From Hymenobacter siberiensis (GTDB lineage Bacteria; Bacteroidota; Bacteroidia; Cytophagales; Hymenobacteraceae), in contig NZ_JAHLZY020000001.1 in NCBI RefSeq assembly GCF_018967865.2, forward strand, positions 3,472,001 to 3,536,000: a stretch of 64,000 nt of DNA, read 5' to 3'. How positions within the stretch are numbered: the first letter of the stretch is position 1; each line of letters begins with the position of its first letter. Under the pieces are notes generated by a model, which had not been told where the DNA came from, did not search any database, and worked only from the letters and a program-made list of their open reading frames with translations. The position numbers and the translations under genes were made by a program. Below, piece by piece: positions 27,338 through 35,896 of this stretch.

Positions 27338-28927
27338 ATGAAACACCTGCTTATCCTCTGTTTGCTGCTGGCCGGCTTTGCCCTGCGCGCCCAGCCCAAT
27401 ACCTGGACCTATGCCCTGCCCGCCACCGCCGGCGTGGCCGCCGTGGCCGCCGATGCCGACGGCAATGCCTACGTCACGGGTAGCTTCATGGGCGGCTCCG
27501 CACAGCTGGGCGGCACCACCATCAGCAGCAGCCTGCCCGGCCGGTGCCTCTACATTGCCAAGCTCAATCCCCAGGGCCAGGTGCTACGCGTGACCAAGCT
27601 GGAGGGGGCCGAAGAAGGCAGCAATACCACCGACATTGCCGTTGACGAGGACGGGAACACCTACGTCAGCGGCCGGCTACACGGCACCATCACGTATCCC
27701 GGTGGCCAGACGGTGGGCGCCATCGCCGAGAATTTCGGCTACTCCGTAATGCTGGTGAAGTGCGGGGCCAATGGCCGCGTGCGCTGGGTGAAGCAAGCCC
27801 ACGGCAACCAGGGAGGGGCCTACGGGGCCAGCCACGGCATGGGTGTGGCCGTGGACCGGGCCGGCAACAGCTACATCAGCGGCGACGTCACGGGCGGATA
27901 CGTAACCGCCGATACCATTGTGCTTGGCGGACGGCGCCGCGATGGTTTTTTGGCGAGCTACGACCGCAACGGGCAGATACGGTGGGCCAAAGCCCCGGTC
28001 AGCCTGAAAGGGGCTTCGGGCTCGAGCTTTGCGCGGGGCGTGGCCGTGGACAATGCCGGGCACTGCTACCTCAGCGGCTACACGGCCGGCGGCTGGCGGC
28101 TCGATAACGTGTCGCTGCCCGTTGGCCCCAACTCCGACTACCTGGCGCTGTTCGACTCGGGCACCGGGCAGGTGCAATGGGGCAAGTATGTGCCCAGCAA
28201 CAACCGGGGCGGCGCCATTGCCATCGATAAGCAGGGCGACGCCTGCATCGGCGGCGACTTTTTGGGCACGGCCGATTTCGGCAACGGCGTCACCCTCACC
28301 AGCACCGTCCCCACCGGCTACGTGGCCCGCTACGATGCCACCGGCGACGTGGACTGGGCCACGGCCATCAACACCTCGGTGAAGGGCGTTGTCGTCGACC
28401 AGCAGTCGCGGAAGGTATTCGTGACGGGCAGCGCCGGCACGCAGGCTTATCTGGCCCGCCTCAATGCCAATGGCCGCGTGCAGCAGCAGGAGCTGGTGGG
28501 CGGCCCCGGCACCAGCGGCGGCGGCAGCATTGCCATCGATGACGATAACAACGTGTACACGGCCGGCTCCTTCACGGGCAGCTGCCACTTTGGGGCGCTG
28601 GCCCGGAGCAGTACCACAACGCAAGGGTACCTGGCCCGCTACGGCAGGCGCCTCCGAGGCCAAGGCGGGTGCGATGACGATTTCCGTACCCCCGCCCTCT
28701 TCCCCAACCCCGCCCAAAACCAGCTTACCCTGCGGCTCGATAACCAGACCCCAGCCGGCCAGGCCACGCTGTATGACCACCTGGACACCCCGGTAGCCAA
28801 CCGTGCCATTCAGCCAGCCGCGGCCGATATCCAGTTCGACACCTCGGCCCTGCCCGATGGCCTGTACGTGCTGCGGGTAGTGGCCCAGGGCAAAATCACC
28901 TCGCAAATGGTCACGGTGCAGCACTAG
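27338..28927 (+). CDS. Secreted SBBP-repeat protein with type IX sorting tail
   Basis: About 529 residues. The ATG at 27338 starts a signal peptide (MKHLLILCLLLAGFALRAQ). The body consists of repeated beta-propeller blades of the SBBP type (DADGNAYVTGSFMGG, DEDGNTYVSGRLHG, DRAGNSYISGDVTGG, DNAGHCYLSGYTAGG, DDDNNVYTAGSFTGS), each about 60-70 residues. The last 75 residues (FPNPAQNQLTLRLDN ... LPDGLYVLRVVAQGK) form the Por-type C-terminal sorting domain. The protein should be exported by the type IX system and anchored or released at the surface. Role unknown; an AT-rich region near 27170-27230 precedes it and may hold the promoter. Confidence 0.88.
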   Translation: MKHLLILCLLLAGFALRAQPNTWTYALPATAGVAAVAADADGNAYVTGSFMGGSAQLGGTTISSSLPGRCLYIAKLNPQGQVLRVTKLEGAEEGSNTTDIAVDEDGNTYVSGRLHGTITYPGGQTVGAIAENFGYSVMLVKCGANGRVRWVKQAHGNQGGAYGASHGMGVAVDRAGNSYISGDVTGGYVTADTIVLGGRRRDGFLASYDRNGQIRWAKAPVSLKGASGSSFARGVAVDNAGHCYLSGYTAGGWRLDNVSLPVGPNSDYLALFDSGTGQVQWGKYVPSNNRGGAIAIDKQGDACIGGDFLGTADFGNGVTLTSTVPTGYVARYDATGDVDWATAINTSVKGVVVDQQSRKVFVTGSAGTQAYLARLNANGRVQQQELVGGPGTSGGGSIAIDDDNNVYTAGSFTGSCHFGALARSSTTTQGYLARYGRRLRGQGGCDDDFRTPALFPNPAQNQLTLRLDNQTPAGQATLYDHLDTPVANRAIQPAAADIQFDTSALPDGLYVLRVVAQGKITSQMVTVQH

Positions 28928-29005
28928 CGCAGCGCGGGCCTTACCTTATGCGCCCTGGCCGGCTGTTGCAGCGGGCCAGGGCGTCACCTTTTTTATCGCG
29001 CTGTC

Positions 29006-29368
29006 ATGCACCTGCTCAGCTAACTGCTCATCGGCCTGGTGGCCCTCATTCACGGCTACATTCTGTAGCTGGAGATGTTTGCCTGGACCACCCGGGGTCC
29101 CAAAACCTTCCGGTCCCTGCGGCCCGAACTGTTTGCACCCACCAAAGTGCTGGCCGCCAACCAGGGTCTTTACAACGGGTTTCTGGCGGCTGCCCTCATC
29201 TGGGCACTGCTGATAGCGGACCCAATCTGGCACCGCAACGTGGGCGCATTCTTCTTGAGCTGCGTGGCCGTGGCGGGCATATATAGCGCGCTCACGGCCG
29301 ACGGGCGCATCCTGCTGGTACAAACCGTGCCCGCGCTGCTGGCTCTGGCCGCCATGTTGCTGGCCTGA
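29006..29368 (+). pseudogene. DUF1304 membrane protein with two in-frame stop codons
   Basis: From ATG 29006 the frame reads MHLLS, then TAA (29021), LLIGLVALIHGYIL, then TAG (29066), then LEMFAWTTRGPKTF and on to 29368. Apart from the stops this is a full-length DUF1304 protein of about 120 residues: the conserved LAANQGLYNGFLAA and four hydrophobic helices are present. Each stop is one substitution away from the expected codon (Lys-like and Tyr). A shortened product from ATG 29075 (97 residues) would lack the first helix. The function of DUF1304 is unknown. Confidence 0.88.
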
Positions 29369-29377
29369 TTGCGCTAC

Positions 29378-30100
29378 CTAGTCGCGCGAGCGGAAGGCAA
29401 ATGGCACCGACATGGTACGGGCCACGCGCACGGGCTTGCCGCCCACCAGGCCGGGCGTCCACCACGGCATGAGGCGGATTGTGCGCAGGGCTTCTTCGTC
29501 GAAGCCGTGGCCGCAGCCTTTAGCCACTTCCGCATCGACGATGCGGCCCTGCTGGTCCACCACAAAGCTCACGTACACCGTGCCCGACAGACCTTGCTTG
29601 AGGGCTTCTTCGGGGAAATGGGCCGTTTGGCGCACAAACGCATAGTAGGCCGACTCGCCGCCCGGGTAAGCCGGCAGCACTTCCGAAAACTTAAGCACCG
29701 TGGCCGGGCTGGCAGCCTCGGCTTCTACTTCGACGGCTACGGGCACCGGGCCGGTGGGCGGCGCCACGGCTTTGGTGAGCGACTGCATTTTCACGGTCAG
29801 CGAGTTGCCGGCGGCTACGGCCATGGTCTGGTCGCGGTAGCCCTGGCATTTGAACAGCAGGACGGATTTTACGCTGGTGAGCGTGAGCAGAAAATCGCCG
29901 GCGGCATTGGTACTCGTGGCCTGGGGAGTGCCCTGCACCGCCACAAACACACCCGGCAGCGGCATTCCGACCTCGTTAGTAACGCGGCCCGCCACGGCGG
30001 AAGCCGCCAAAACAGTAGGCAAGCCTGGGGTAGTTTTCAAAGCAGCCGATGGGCCAGCAACCAGCAATTGCGCAGCAACAAACAGTATAGAGAGCAGCAT
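29378..30100 (-). CDS. TonB C-terminal domain protein with carboxypeptidase-regulatory-like domain
   Basis: A 240-residue secreted protein: signal peptide (MLLSILFVAAQLLVAGPSAA), a CarboxypepD_reg-like beta-sandwich (VAGRVTNEVGMPLPGVFVAV, residues 36-105), a proline/valine linker, and a TonB C-terminal domain (GGESAYYAFVRQTAHFPEEA, GTVYVSFVVDQQGRIVDAEV, RTIRLMPWWTPG). No TonB transmembrane anchor is obvious beyond the signal. Such proteins in Bacteroidota often act in envelope sensing or transport. It converges on the DUF1304 pseudogene, with a 9-bp gap. Confidence 0.82.
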   Translation of the reverse strand: MLLSILFVAAQLLVAGPSAALKTTPGLPTVLAASAVAGRVTNEVGMPLPGVFVAVQGTPQATSTNAAGDFLLTLTSVKSVLLFKCQGYRDQTMAVAAGNSLTVKMQSLTKAVAPPTGPVPVAVEVEAEAASPATVLKFSEVLPAYPGGESAYYAFVRQTAHFPEEALKQGLSGTVYVSFVVDQQGRIVDAEVAKGCGHGFDEEALRTIRLMPWWTPGLVGGKPVRVARTMSVPFAFRSRD

Positions 30101-30406
30101 ATGGGCAGGATTTTGGTAGAGGAAATTAGTTATTCACAAAGTAGTTACGCGTAAAACCCAGTGGTTTGATAAGCCACAATCGTTTTCAGCAGGGAAAGCC
30201 ACTGTGCAGGCGGAACAAGTATAAACCTGAATTATTAATTTTTTCCGGGCAAATATTTAATAATTCACAGAAAGCAAATGTTTGCTCGTCTTACTTATTT
30301 TATAATGTGGAAATGTACTGGCAAAGGCCAGCCGTTTGCTAACAGCCGTTACATTTATGCAAATTAAACATAAATGATGCGCAAATCAAACCCATAGCTT
30401 TGTCGG
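30101..30406. other. AT-rich gene-free stretch
   Basis: About 300 bp upstream of the TonB-protein gene with clearly lower GC than the genome and no open frame of note. It probably carries the promoter of that gene; no clean TAnnTTTG match was confirmed on the minus strand. Confidence 0.5.
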
Positions 30407-30650
30407 CAGGGCCATTGCACCAATTGCACAGTTAGCGTTACTATAGTTGAGCTAATATTCACAACGCATTGACCAATAACACGCTTTGAACAAGGCGAGT
30501 TGTGAGGAGGCTGTTGCAACTATTTGAGCAGCCAGTAAATCATTTCACCGAATCCTGGCGCTGGAAAAGGCCTTCCGATTCAGAAATCGACACATGTTTT
30601 TTTAAGCTCAACCTGAAAACGCTAACTACGCATTTGGTGCAATGACCCTA
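30407..30650. mobile_element. 244-bp non-coding element with 32-bp inverted ends and 9-bp target repeat
   Basis: Ends 30408-30439 and 30618-30649 are inverted repeats matching at 28 of 32 positions (agggYcattgcaccaa...). The 9-bp word CTTTGTCGG occurs directly outside each end (30398-30406 and 30651-30659), as expected for a target duplication. No transposase with these ends is in the window. The interior has no open frame of note. Confidence 0.78.
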
Positions 30651-30728
30651 CTTTGTCGGGGCAGTATTGTCTTTCAATAAATATTTATAATATCAACTGA
30701 AATCAAGTCATGATTAAAATTACATTAT

Positions 30729-30817
30729 GGAGTTGTTTAGAAAGTCACGAAAGGTACTCAAACGGTGATGCTGCGCTGCGCGCTGCATCACCGTTTGGGG
30801 ACTTTCTAAACAGCTTC
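30729..30817. mobile_element. 89-bp miniature element (copy 2) with IS5-type ends
   Basis: Inverted orientation relative to copy 1 at 5099. Right end gactttctaaacagcttc is identical to the IS5-family element's end; left end is ggagttgtttagaaagtc. The direct repeat TAT flanks it (30726-30728, 30818-30820). Aligned with copy 1 it has the same length and about ten substitutions, several of them paired across the stem. Confidence 0.88.
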
Positions 30818-30873
30818 TATTCCAAGTATTATCTTAAAAGGCACTTTAGATTGACAAATTGCGCAGGGTGTTG

Positions 30874-30931
30874 CGCAAACGAAGGCCCCGCCAACACGCG
30901 GGTGAGCATGTATGCGGGGCCTTTGTTTGCG
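30874..30931. terminator. Terminator downstream of the ankyrin gene
   Basis: Arms cgcaaacgaaggccccgc (30874-30891) and gcggggcctttgtttgcg (30914-30931), one mismatch, loop of 22 nt. The layout resembles the GC stem plus T-rich flank of the 3584-3660 terminator. Confidence 0.8.
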
Positions 30932-30969
30932 GCTGGAAGCGCGCTAATTACCAGAAACTCGGTGGGAGA

Positions 30970-31473
30970 CTATTCCGCCGCCTGCTCTTCGCCGCCCAGC
31001 AGCGCCAAGGCTTGCTCGTTGCCCTGCTGGCCAGCTAAGTGCAGCGCGGTGAGGCCTCGGGCATCGGCAATGGTCCGGTCGGCGCCGGCATCGAGCAGCA
31101 GCTGCACCAGCTCGTTGCGGCCAAACATGGTGGCAAACATGAGGGCCGTGCCGCCGTTGCCGTTCTGGAGGTTGAGGTCGGCCCCGGCGGCAATGAGCCG
31201 CTGGGCAACGCCGGGGTAGCCTTTGAAGCTGACGCCCATCAGGGCGGTATTGCCGCTGGTGTCCTGGGCGTTGGGATTGGCCCCGGCATCGAGGAGAAAA
31301 GTGGTAGCGTCGGGATGGTTGTCGTAGGCCGCCAGAATGAGTGGGGTGAAGCCCTTGGGGTTGGCCGAGTCGATGGTGAGGCCAGTGGCCAGAAGGTCGC
31401 GCAGGGCGGGCACATCGCCGCAGCGGGCGGCATCAAACAGGAGTTCCTGGGAACGGGCAGTGGTAATATCCAT
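30970..31473 (-). CDS. Ankyrin-repeat protein
   Basis: A 167-residue cytoplasmic protein made of about four ankyrin repeats: LFDAARCGDVPALRDLLATG, GFTPLILAAYDNHPDATTFL, GNTALMGVSFKGYPGVAQRL, GGTALMFATMFGRNELVQLL and a last GLTALHLAGQQGNEQALALL. Ankyrin repeats mediate protein binding. Small bacterial ankyrin proteins of this kind are often next to catalase genes; none is present here. It has its own terminator and no operon partner. Confidence 0.93.
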   Translation of the reverse strand: MDITTARSQELLFDAARCGDVPALRDLLATGLTIDSANPKGFTPLILAAYDNHPDATTFLLDAGANPNAQDTSGNTALMGVSFKGYPGVAQRLIAAGADLNLQNGNGGTALMFATMFGRNELVQLLLDAGADRTIADARGLTALHLAGQQGNEQALALLGGEEQAAE

Positions 31474-31599
31474 GAACGAAGGAAATTAGTGAGGAATGGA
31501 ACACAGAACGGGGCGCGGTGTTGGGCAGCCCCCGGCTCGTGCTTACGGATTACTTCGGTATTTGATATGCAGGACTGGTTTGACGACTGGCTTTCGGCC

Positions 31600-32349
31600 T
31601 CAGAAACAGAGCAGCATAACGAGCGTCAGAATGGTGAGCAGGGCCCCGACGGCGGCGGTATTCACGTAGGTTTCGGGCGAGTGGCCGGGCCAGGTGCCCA
31701 CGGCGGCCACGGCGGCCAGCAGCAGCGGCAGCAGGAAAAAGGTGCCGTAGATGGTGCCGCCGTAGGGCCGGAAGGGAGCCGGGCCGTCGGGCGACCCGGG
31801 TGCGCGGATGCGCTGCACGATGCCTAGTAGGGGCGTTTGCCACACCGCGATGGCCTGGCCCATGCGCACCCGGTGGCCAATGGCGCTGGGCAACCGGAAG
31901 CTGGTGTGCACCGTGTGCACGCGGTAGGCCATCTCGGGGGCGGAAAGTGCGGCCGGCACCGATACCGGGAAGCGGCTCTGCACGGTTTCGTGGGGGTATT
32001 GGCGCAGCGGCAGCGCCCAGTCGAGGCCCAGCAGCAGGCAGCAGGCCAACAGCGCCACATTCAGGCTGCGGGCCAGGCGGGCGTGGTGGTACCAGCGCGC
32101 CTCGGCGGCCGCGTAGTGGGGCGGCAGCGCGAGCATATCGGGCTCCTGGGCCAGCAGCACATCGTAGGCCACGCGGCGGCGCGGGTGGCCCAGAATGCCG
32201 TAGCCGGCCTCTACCTCGGTGAGGCGGACGCGCATGGCGGGGTCGGCGGCCAGCTGCCGGAGCCGGGTGCGCTGGCGCAGGTAGCCCTGCTCAATTTCCC
32301 GGGCCGTGGCCGTGGCCCCAACCCCCAAAACGTGGTAATAATTCTGCAT
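31600..32349 (-). CDS. Membrane protein with a J-domain-like N-terminus lacking HPD
   Basis: A 249-residue protein. Residues 1-65 read like a DnaJ J-domain: NYYHVLGVGATATAREIEQG, then a helix, then ILGHPRRRVAYDVLL, matching the helix I and helix III-IV ends. The HPD loop between helices II and III, needed to stimulate DnaK, is absent (QLAADPAMR stands there). After it come a transmembrane helix (LNVALLACCLLLGLDWAL), a soluble domain of about 70 residues, and two C-terminal transmembrane helices. It is likely not a functional Hsp40. Role unknown. Confidence 0.75.
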   Translation of the reverse strand: MQNYYHVLGVGATATAREIEQGYLRQRTRLRQLAADPAMRVRLTEVEAGYGILGHPRRRVAYDVLLAQEPDMLALPPHYAAAEARWYHHARLARSLNVALLACCLLLGLDWALPLRQYPHETVQSRFPVSVPAALSAPEMAYRVHTVHTSFRLPSAIGHRVRMGQAIAVWQTPLLGIVQRIRAPGSPDGPAPFRPYGGTIYGTFFLLPLLLAAVAAVGTWPGHSPETYVNTAAVGALLTILTLVMLLCF

Positions 32350-32400
32350 AGACGAAGCGCGGCAATGCCCGAAAATACAGACGCGCAGCTATTTTCAAAC

Positions 32401-32447
32401 GCGGCCGGGGCCGGCGCTATTGCCCGGAGCCCTGGCCCCGGCCGCTT
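32401..32447. repeat. GC-rich hairpin upstream of ureD
   Basis: Stem gcggccggggcc / ggccccggccgc with about 23 nt between. It lies between the divergent J-like gene and ureD. Confidence 0.6.
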
Positions 32448-32476
32448 ACCAGCGCCAGGCCCGTAATTAGCGGCCC

Positions 32477-33382
32477 ATGATGCCTGTTCCCGAAATTTCT
32501 CCGGCCCTGCTACCGCTGCCCCCCACCCCCACCACCCCGCCCTGGAGCATGCTGGAGGCGGCCGTGGTGCGCGGCAAAACGCGGCTCATTGCCTGCAAAA
32601 ACATGCAGCCGCTGAAGCTGCTGCAACCCGCATCACCCGGCAGCTTTTGCCATGTAGTGCTGAGCAGCTACGGCGGCGGCCTGGTGGCGGGCGACGCTAT
32701 CCGGCTGCGGGTGGCGGTGCTGGCCGGGGCGCAACTGGTGCTGAGCACCCAGGCCAGCACCCGGGTTTTCCGCTCCATTGATGGGGCCGTGGCCGAGCAG
32801 CACACCGTGGGCGAATTGGGCGACGACGCCCTGGCCGTGGTATTCCCCGACCCGGTGGTGCCGCAGGCCGCCAGCCGCTACCGCCAGACGCAGGAGTGGC
32901 ACCTGGCCCCCACGGCGCTCCTGTTGCTGGTCGACTGGTTCCACTCCGGCCGCATGGACCAGGGCGAGCGGTTTGCCTTCACGTCCTTTCAGTCGGAGCT
33001 GCGGGTGCGGGTGGGCGGCCGGCTGGCGCTACTGGATAGGTTCGGCTTTCAACCCGAGGAAAACATAGCCGCCTCGCCGGCCAACTTCGCCGGGTATCAG
33101 AGCTTCTTCTCGGTTTTTTTAGTGGGTAATCCGGAGGATGCGCGCTTTCAGGTTTTAGCCGAAGTGCTGGCGCGGCAGAAGATGCCGGGCGGCACGGGGC
33201 CGCACTTCCGGCTGAGCAGCCAGGAGGTGGTGGTGTCGGTGACGCGGGCGCGTGAGAATGTGTGTCTGCTACGGGCCGCCGCGCACAGCCGCATGGCCTT
33301 GCAGCCGCTCTGCGATGCGCTGCTGGCGGCCCTGGCTAGCGAGGATTTGCTGGGATGGAACCCGTTGGGCAGGAAAATGTAG
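32477..33382 (+). CDS. ureD: Urease accessory protein UreD
   Basis: A 301-residue UreD/UreH-fold protein. Family blocks: LLQPASPGSFCHVVLSSYGG followed by GLVAGDAIRLRVAV, the QLVLSTQASTRVFRS block, and LVDWFHSGRMDQGERFAF. UreD forms the scaffold on the apo-urease through which UreF and UreG deliver nickel. It is on the + strand, apart from the other urease genes (38040-43230, - strand) by the receptor and LytS/LytTR genes. Start ATG at 32477; an internal ATG three bases later is also possible. Confidence 0.92.
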   Translation: MMPVPEISPALLPLPPTPTTPPWSMLEAAVVRGKTRLIACKNMQPLKLLQPASPGSFCHVVLSSYGGGLVAGDAIRLRVAVLAGAQLVLSTQASTRVFRSIDGAVAEQHTVGELGDDALAVVFPDPVVPQAASRYRQTQEWHLAPTALLLLVDWFHSGRMDQGERFAFTSFQSELRVRVGGRLALLDRFGFQPEENIAASPANFAGYQSFFSVFLVGNPEDARFQVLAEVLARQKMPGGTGPHFRLSSQEVVVSVTRARENVCLLRAAAHSRMALQPLCDALLAALASEDLLGWNPLGRKM

Positions 33383-33410
33383 CGCGGACGCTGTAAGTCT
33401 GGGCTGCTCC

Positions 33411-35828
33411 CTAATTCCCTACGCGGCCTTCTTCTTCGGTGCTGGCGGCGGCGTGGCGGGCCTGGGTTTTGCCGCTGCCGATTTTGCAGGTGAAGGCCAG
33501 GGTCAGGCGGCGGCTTTCCCACTGGTTGTTCCAGGTCTGGTTCACGTTGTTATATTGCAGGGTGCTGCGGAAGCGGCTGGTATTGAACACGTCAGCTACT
33601 TTAAGGCTGAGGCTGGCGCGCTCGGCCCAGAGCTGCTTTTTCAGGCCCAGGTTCACCGCGCCGCTGGCTTTGGTGTGGTAGAGGCCCATGACGGCGGGCG
33701 AGCTGTATTCGCCGCCCACCAGCAGCTTGTATTGGCGGGGCAGCACGAAGGTGTGGTTGGAGCTGGCTTCCCAGCTGTAGCTGGCCAGGCGCACCGCCTG
33801 GTTTTCGACCTGGGTAGCCACTTGCGTATAGCTGCCGCTCAGCTGGTTATCCACGCCCCACCACTTCGTGATATCGGTGTGGCCGCCCGAGCTCAGGGTG
33901 AGGGTGCTGGCCTGGGCCAGGTTCTGCGGAGTGCTGGTCGATACCTTGGTCACGTCGTTCTGGGTCACTACAGGGTTCACCGAGTTGGTTTCGTGCAGGT
34001 AGCTCAGGCTCAGGATTTGGAAGTCTTTGTGCAAGTAGTTGAACACGAACGACTGCGAGAGCGAGGGCGCCAGAAACGGGTTGCCCTGCTGCGCGGTATA
34101 GAAGTCGGAGTAGTTGAGGAAAGGATTCAGGCTTTGGTAGTTGGGGCGGGTGATGCGGCGGCTGACGGAGGCGCTCACCTGGTCCTGCTCCGTTATTTTG
34201 TAGCGGGCGAAGGCGCTGGGGAACAGCTGGAAGTAGCGGCGGTCAACCTGTTCGCCGGTAGTGGCCGAGTGGCCGCTGGTCTGGGTTAGCTCGCCGCGCA
34301 GGCCCGCTTTCAGTTCCAGCCGGCCATAGCTGGTGTTCACGCTCAGGTAGCCGGCCGAAATGTGCTCGTCGTACTGGAACTGATTGGTGCGCAGCGCATC
34401 AAGCAGCCATTCGCTGCCGGCCAGCTTATCGAACTGAATGGCGCTGCGCGACGTCACCCAGCTGGTTTTCGCGCCGGTTTCGGCCCGCCACTTGGTGCCG
34501 GCGAAGGGGTGCACGTAGTCGATTTTGGCGGCCCGGATGGTAGTTTCGGACGAGGCCGCGCTGCGCAGCTGCTCGGCCGGGCGGCCCTCTTCGCTGCCGG
34601 CCGCAAACACCAGGTTGCGGAAGCTTTGGTTGCTGGCGCTGGTGTAGCGCACGTAGTCGAGGTCGGCGCTCAGCTCGCGGCCGGTGCTGTCGAGGGCGAA
34701 GCGATAGTAGCCGTTCAGAGCCAGGTTATTATTATTGCTGGTTTCGGGGTTGGTCATTTGGCGGCGGCCGCCGGGGTTGCCGGCCGCGTCGGTGGTCACC
34801 GAGTTGCTGGTGCGCACGGCGTCGGTGGTGGTTAAGCCGCCGCGCAGCTGCAGACCGATGCTCTGGCGGGCGGTCAGGGCCACGTCGGCACCGGTGGCGT
34901 AGGTGCCAGCGTACATGAGCGGCCGCCACACGTTTTCCTGGTTGAAGAGGCTGTCGCGGATGGTGCGAATCATGGTAAGGCGGTTGAAGGAGTTGTAGCG
35001 GCCGCCGTCGAGGCGGGCGAAGAGGCGCACCTTGCCCACGTTGTAGCTCAGGTTGGTGCCGGCCCAGCTTTTCTCGTAGCGGCCCTGGCCCAGGCCCAGG
35101 CTGTAGGTGCCGCTCAGGCCCGGGCGCTGGCTGCGGCGCAGCTTGATGTTGAGCACGCCGGCCGTGCCGGCGGCGTCCAGCGAAGCGGGCGGGTTGGGCA
35201 GCAGCTCAATCTGGCTGATGGCCGAGGCGGGCAGCGACTTCAGGTAATTGCTCAGGGCCGCGCCACTCATGTAAGTCAGCTTGCCATCGATGAGCACGTT
35301 TACGCCGGTACTGCCCCGATACACGATGTTGTCGTCCTTGTCCAGCGTCACGCCGGGAGCTTTTTTCAGGATTTCGAGGGCGGTTTCGCCGGCCGTGTTC
35401 AGGCGCTCCACGTTCAGCACGGTACGGTCGGCGTGCAGCTCCAGTATGGGCGTGGTGCCGGTTACGGTCACTTCCTGCAGGGCGGTGGCGGCGGGGGCCA
35501 GGCGCAGGGCGGGTACGGTCACGGCTTCTTTGCCCACCACGAAAGCGGCGCTACGGGCGCTGGCATAGCTCATCAGCAGGGCCTTCACGCAGTAGCGGCC
35601 GGGCTTGATGCTGGTGAAAGCATAGCCGCCCTGTTCGGTAGTCGTTTGGGAATTGGCAATGGTGGAATCGGGCAATTGCAGCAGCACGGCGGTGGCGAAA
35701 GCCAGCGGCTGGCCGGCGGCATCGAGGATGGAACCGGTGGCGGTGGCCGACTGAGCAGCGGCGCGCTGGGCGAGCCCCGGCAGCACGAGCAGCAGCAGAA
35801 AAAGGCGGAGGCGGAGTAGCGTTTTCAT
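33411..35828 (-). CDS. Outer-membrane beta-barrel receptor (CarboxypepD_reg + plug + OMP barrel)
   Basis: About 805 residues from the ATG that begins the signal peptide (MKTLLRLRLFLLLLVLPGLA). After the signal there is a carboxypeptidase-regulatory-like domain (ATGSILDAAGQPLAFATAVL), a TonB-receptor-like plug (ILKKAPGVTLDKDDNIVYRG, VNVLIDGKLTYMSGAALSNY, IELLPNPPASLDAAGTAGVL) and a barrel of the OMP_b-brl_3 type. These receptors take up ligands or act as transducers in Bacteroidota. It is transcribed divergently from a LytS/LytTR pair whose operator lies between, making it the probable target of that system. Confidence 0.88.
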   Translation of the reverse strand: MKTLLRLRLFLLLLVLPGLAQRAAAQSATATGSILDAAGQPLAFATAVLLQLPDSTIANSQTTTEQGGYAFTSIKPGRYCVKALLMSYASARSAAFVVGKEAVTVPALRLAPAATALQEVTVTGTTPILELHADRTVLNVERLNTAGETALEILKKAPGVTLDKDDNIVYRGSTGVNVLIDGKLTYMSGAALSNYLKSLPASAISQIELLPNPPASLDAAGTAGVLNIKLRRSQRPGLSGTYSLGLGQGRYEKSWAGTNLSYNVGKVRLFARLDGGRYNSFNRLTMIRTIRDSLFNQENVWRPLMYAGTYATGADVALTARQSIGLQLRGGLTTTDAVRTSNSVTTDAAGNPGGRRQMTNPETSNNNNLALNGYYRFALDSTGRELSADLDYVRYTSASNQSFRNLVFAAGSEEGRPAEQLRSAASSETTIRAAKIDYVHPFAGTKWRAETGAKTSWVTSRSAIQFDKLAGSEWLLDALRTNQFQYDEHISAGYLSVNTSYGRLELKAGLRGELTQTSGHSATTGEQVDRRYFQLFPSAFARYKITEQDQVSASVSRRITRPNYQSLNPFLNYSDFYTAQQGNPFLAPSLSQSFVFNYLHKDFQILSLSYLHETNSVNPVVTQNDVTKVSTSTPQNLAQASTLTLSSGGHTDITKWWGVDNQLSGSYTQVATQVENQAVRLASYSWEASSNHTFVLPRQYKLLVGGEYSSPAVMGLYHTKASGAVNLGLKKQLWAERASLSLKVADVFNTSRFRSTLQYNNVNQTWNNQWESRRLTLAFTCKIGSGKTQARHAAASTEEEGRVGN

Positions 35829-35858
35829 CACGAAAAAGGGGTTGGCTGAATGACGAGT

Positions 35859-35866
35859 CAAAGGTG
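35859..35866 (-). promoter_or_regulatory. Candidate -7 box of the receptor gene
   Basis: CACCTTTG on the minus strand, one mismatch from TAnnTTTG. It is 30 nt from the nearest operator repeat (35897), the same distance as on the other side. Confidence 0.55.
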
Positions 35867-35896
35867 AGCGCGCCCATTTTCAGGACAAAAAATAGT

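Noticed and set aside
29021..29068. Programmed stop-codon read-through in the DUF1304 gene
   Set aside because: Two different stop codons (TAA and TAG) without a known context signal are better explained by mutation.
30710..31219. Open frame of 169 codons on the + strand
   Set aside because: It runs through a miniature element, a terminator and the antisense of the ankyrin gene, and resembles no protein.
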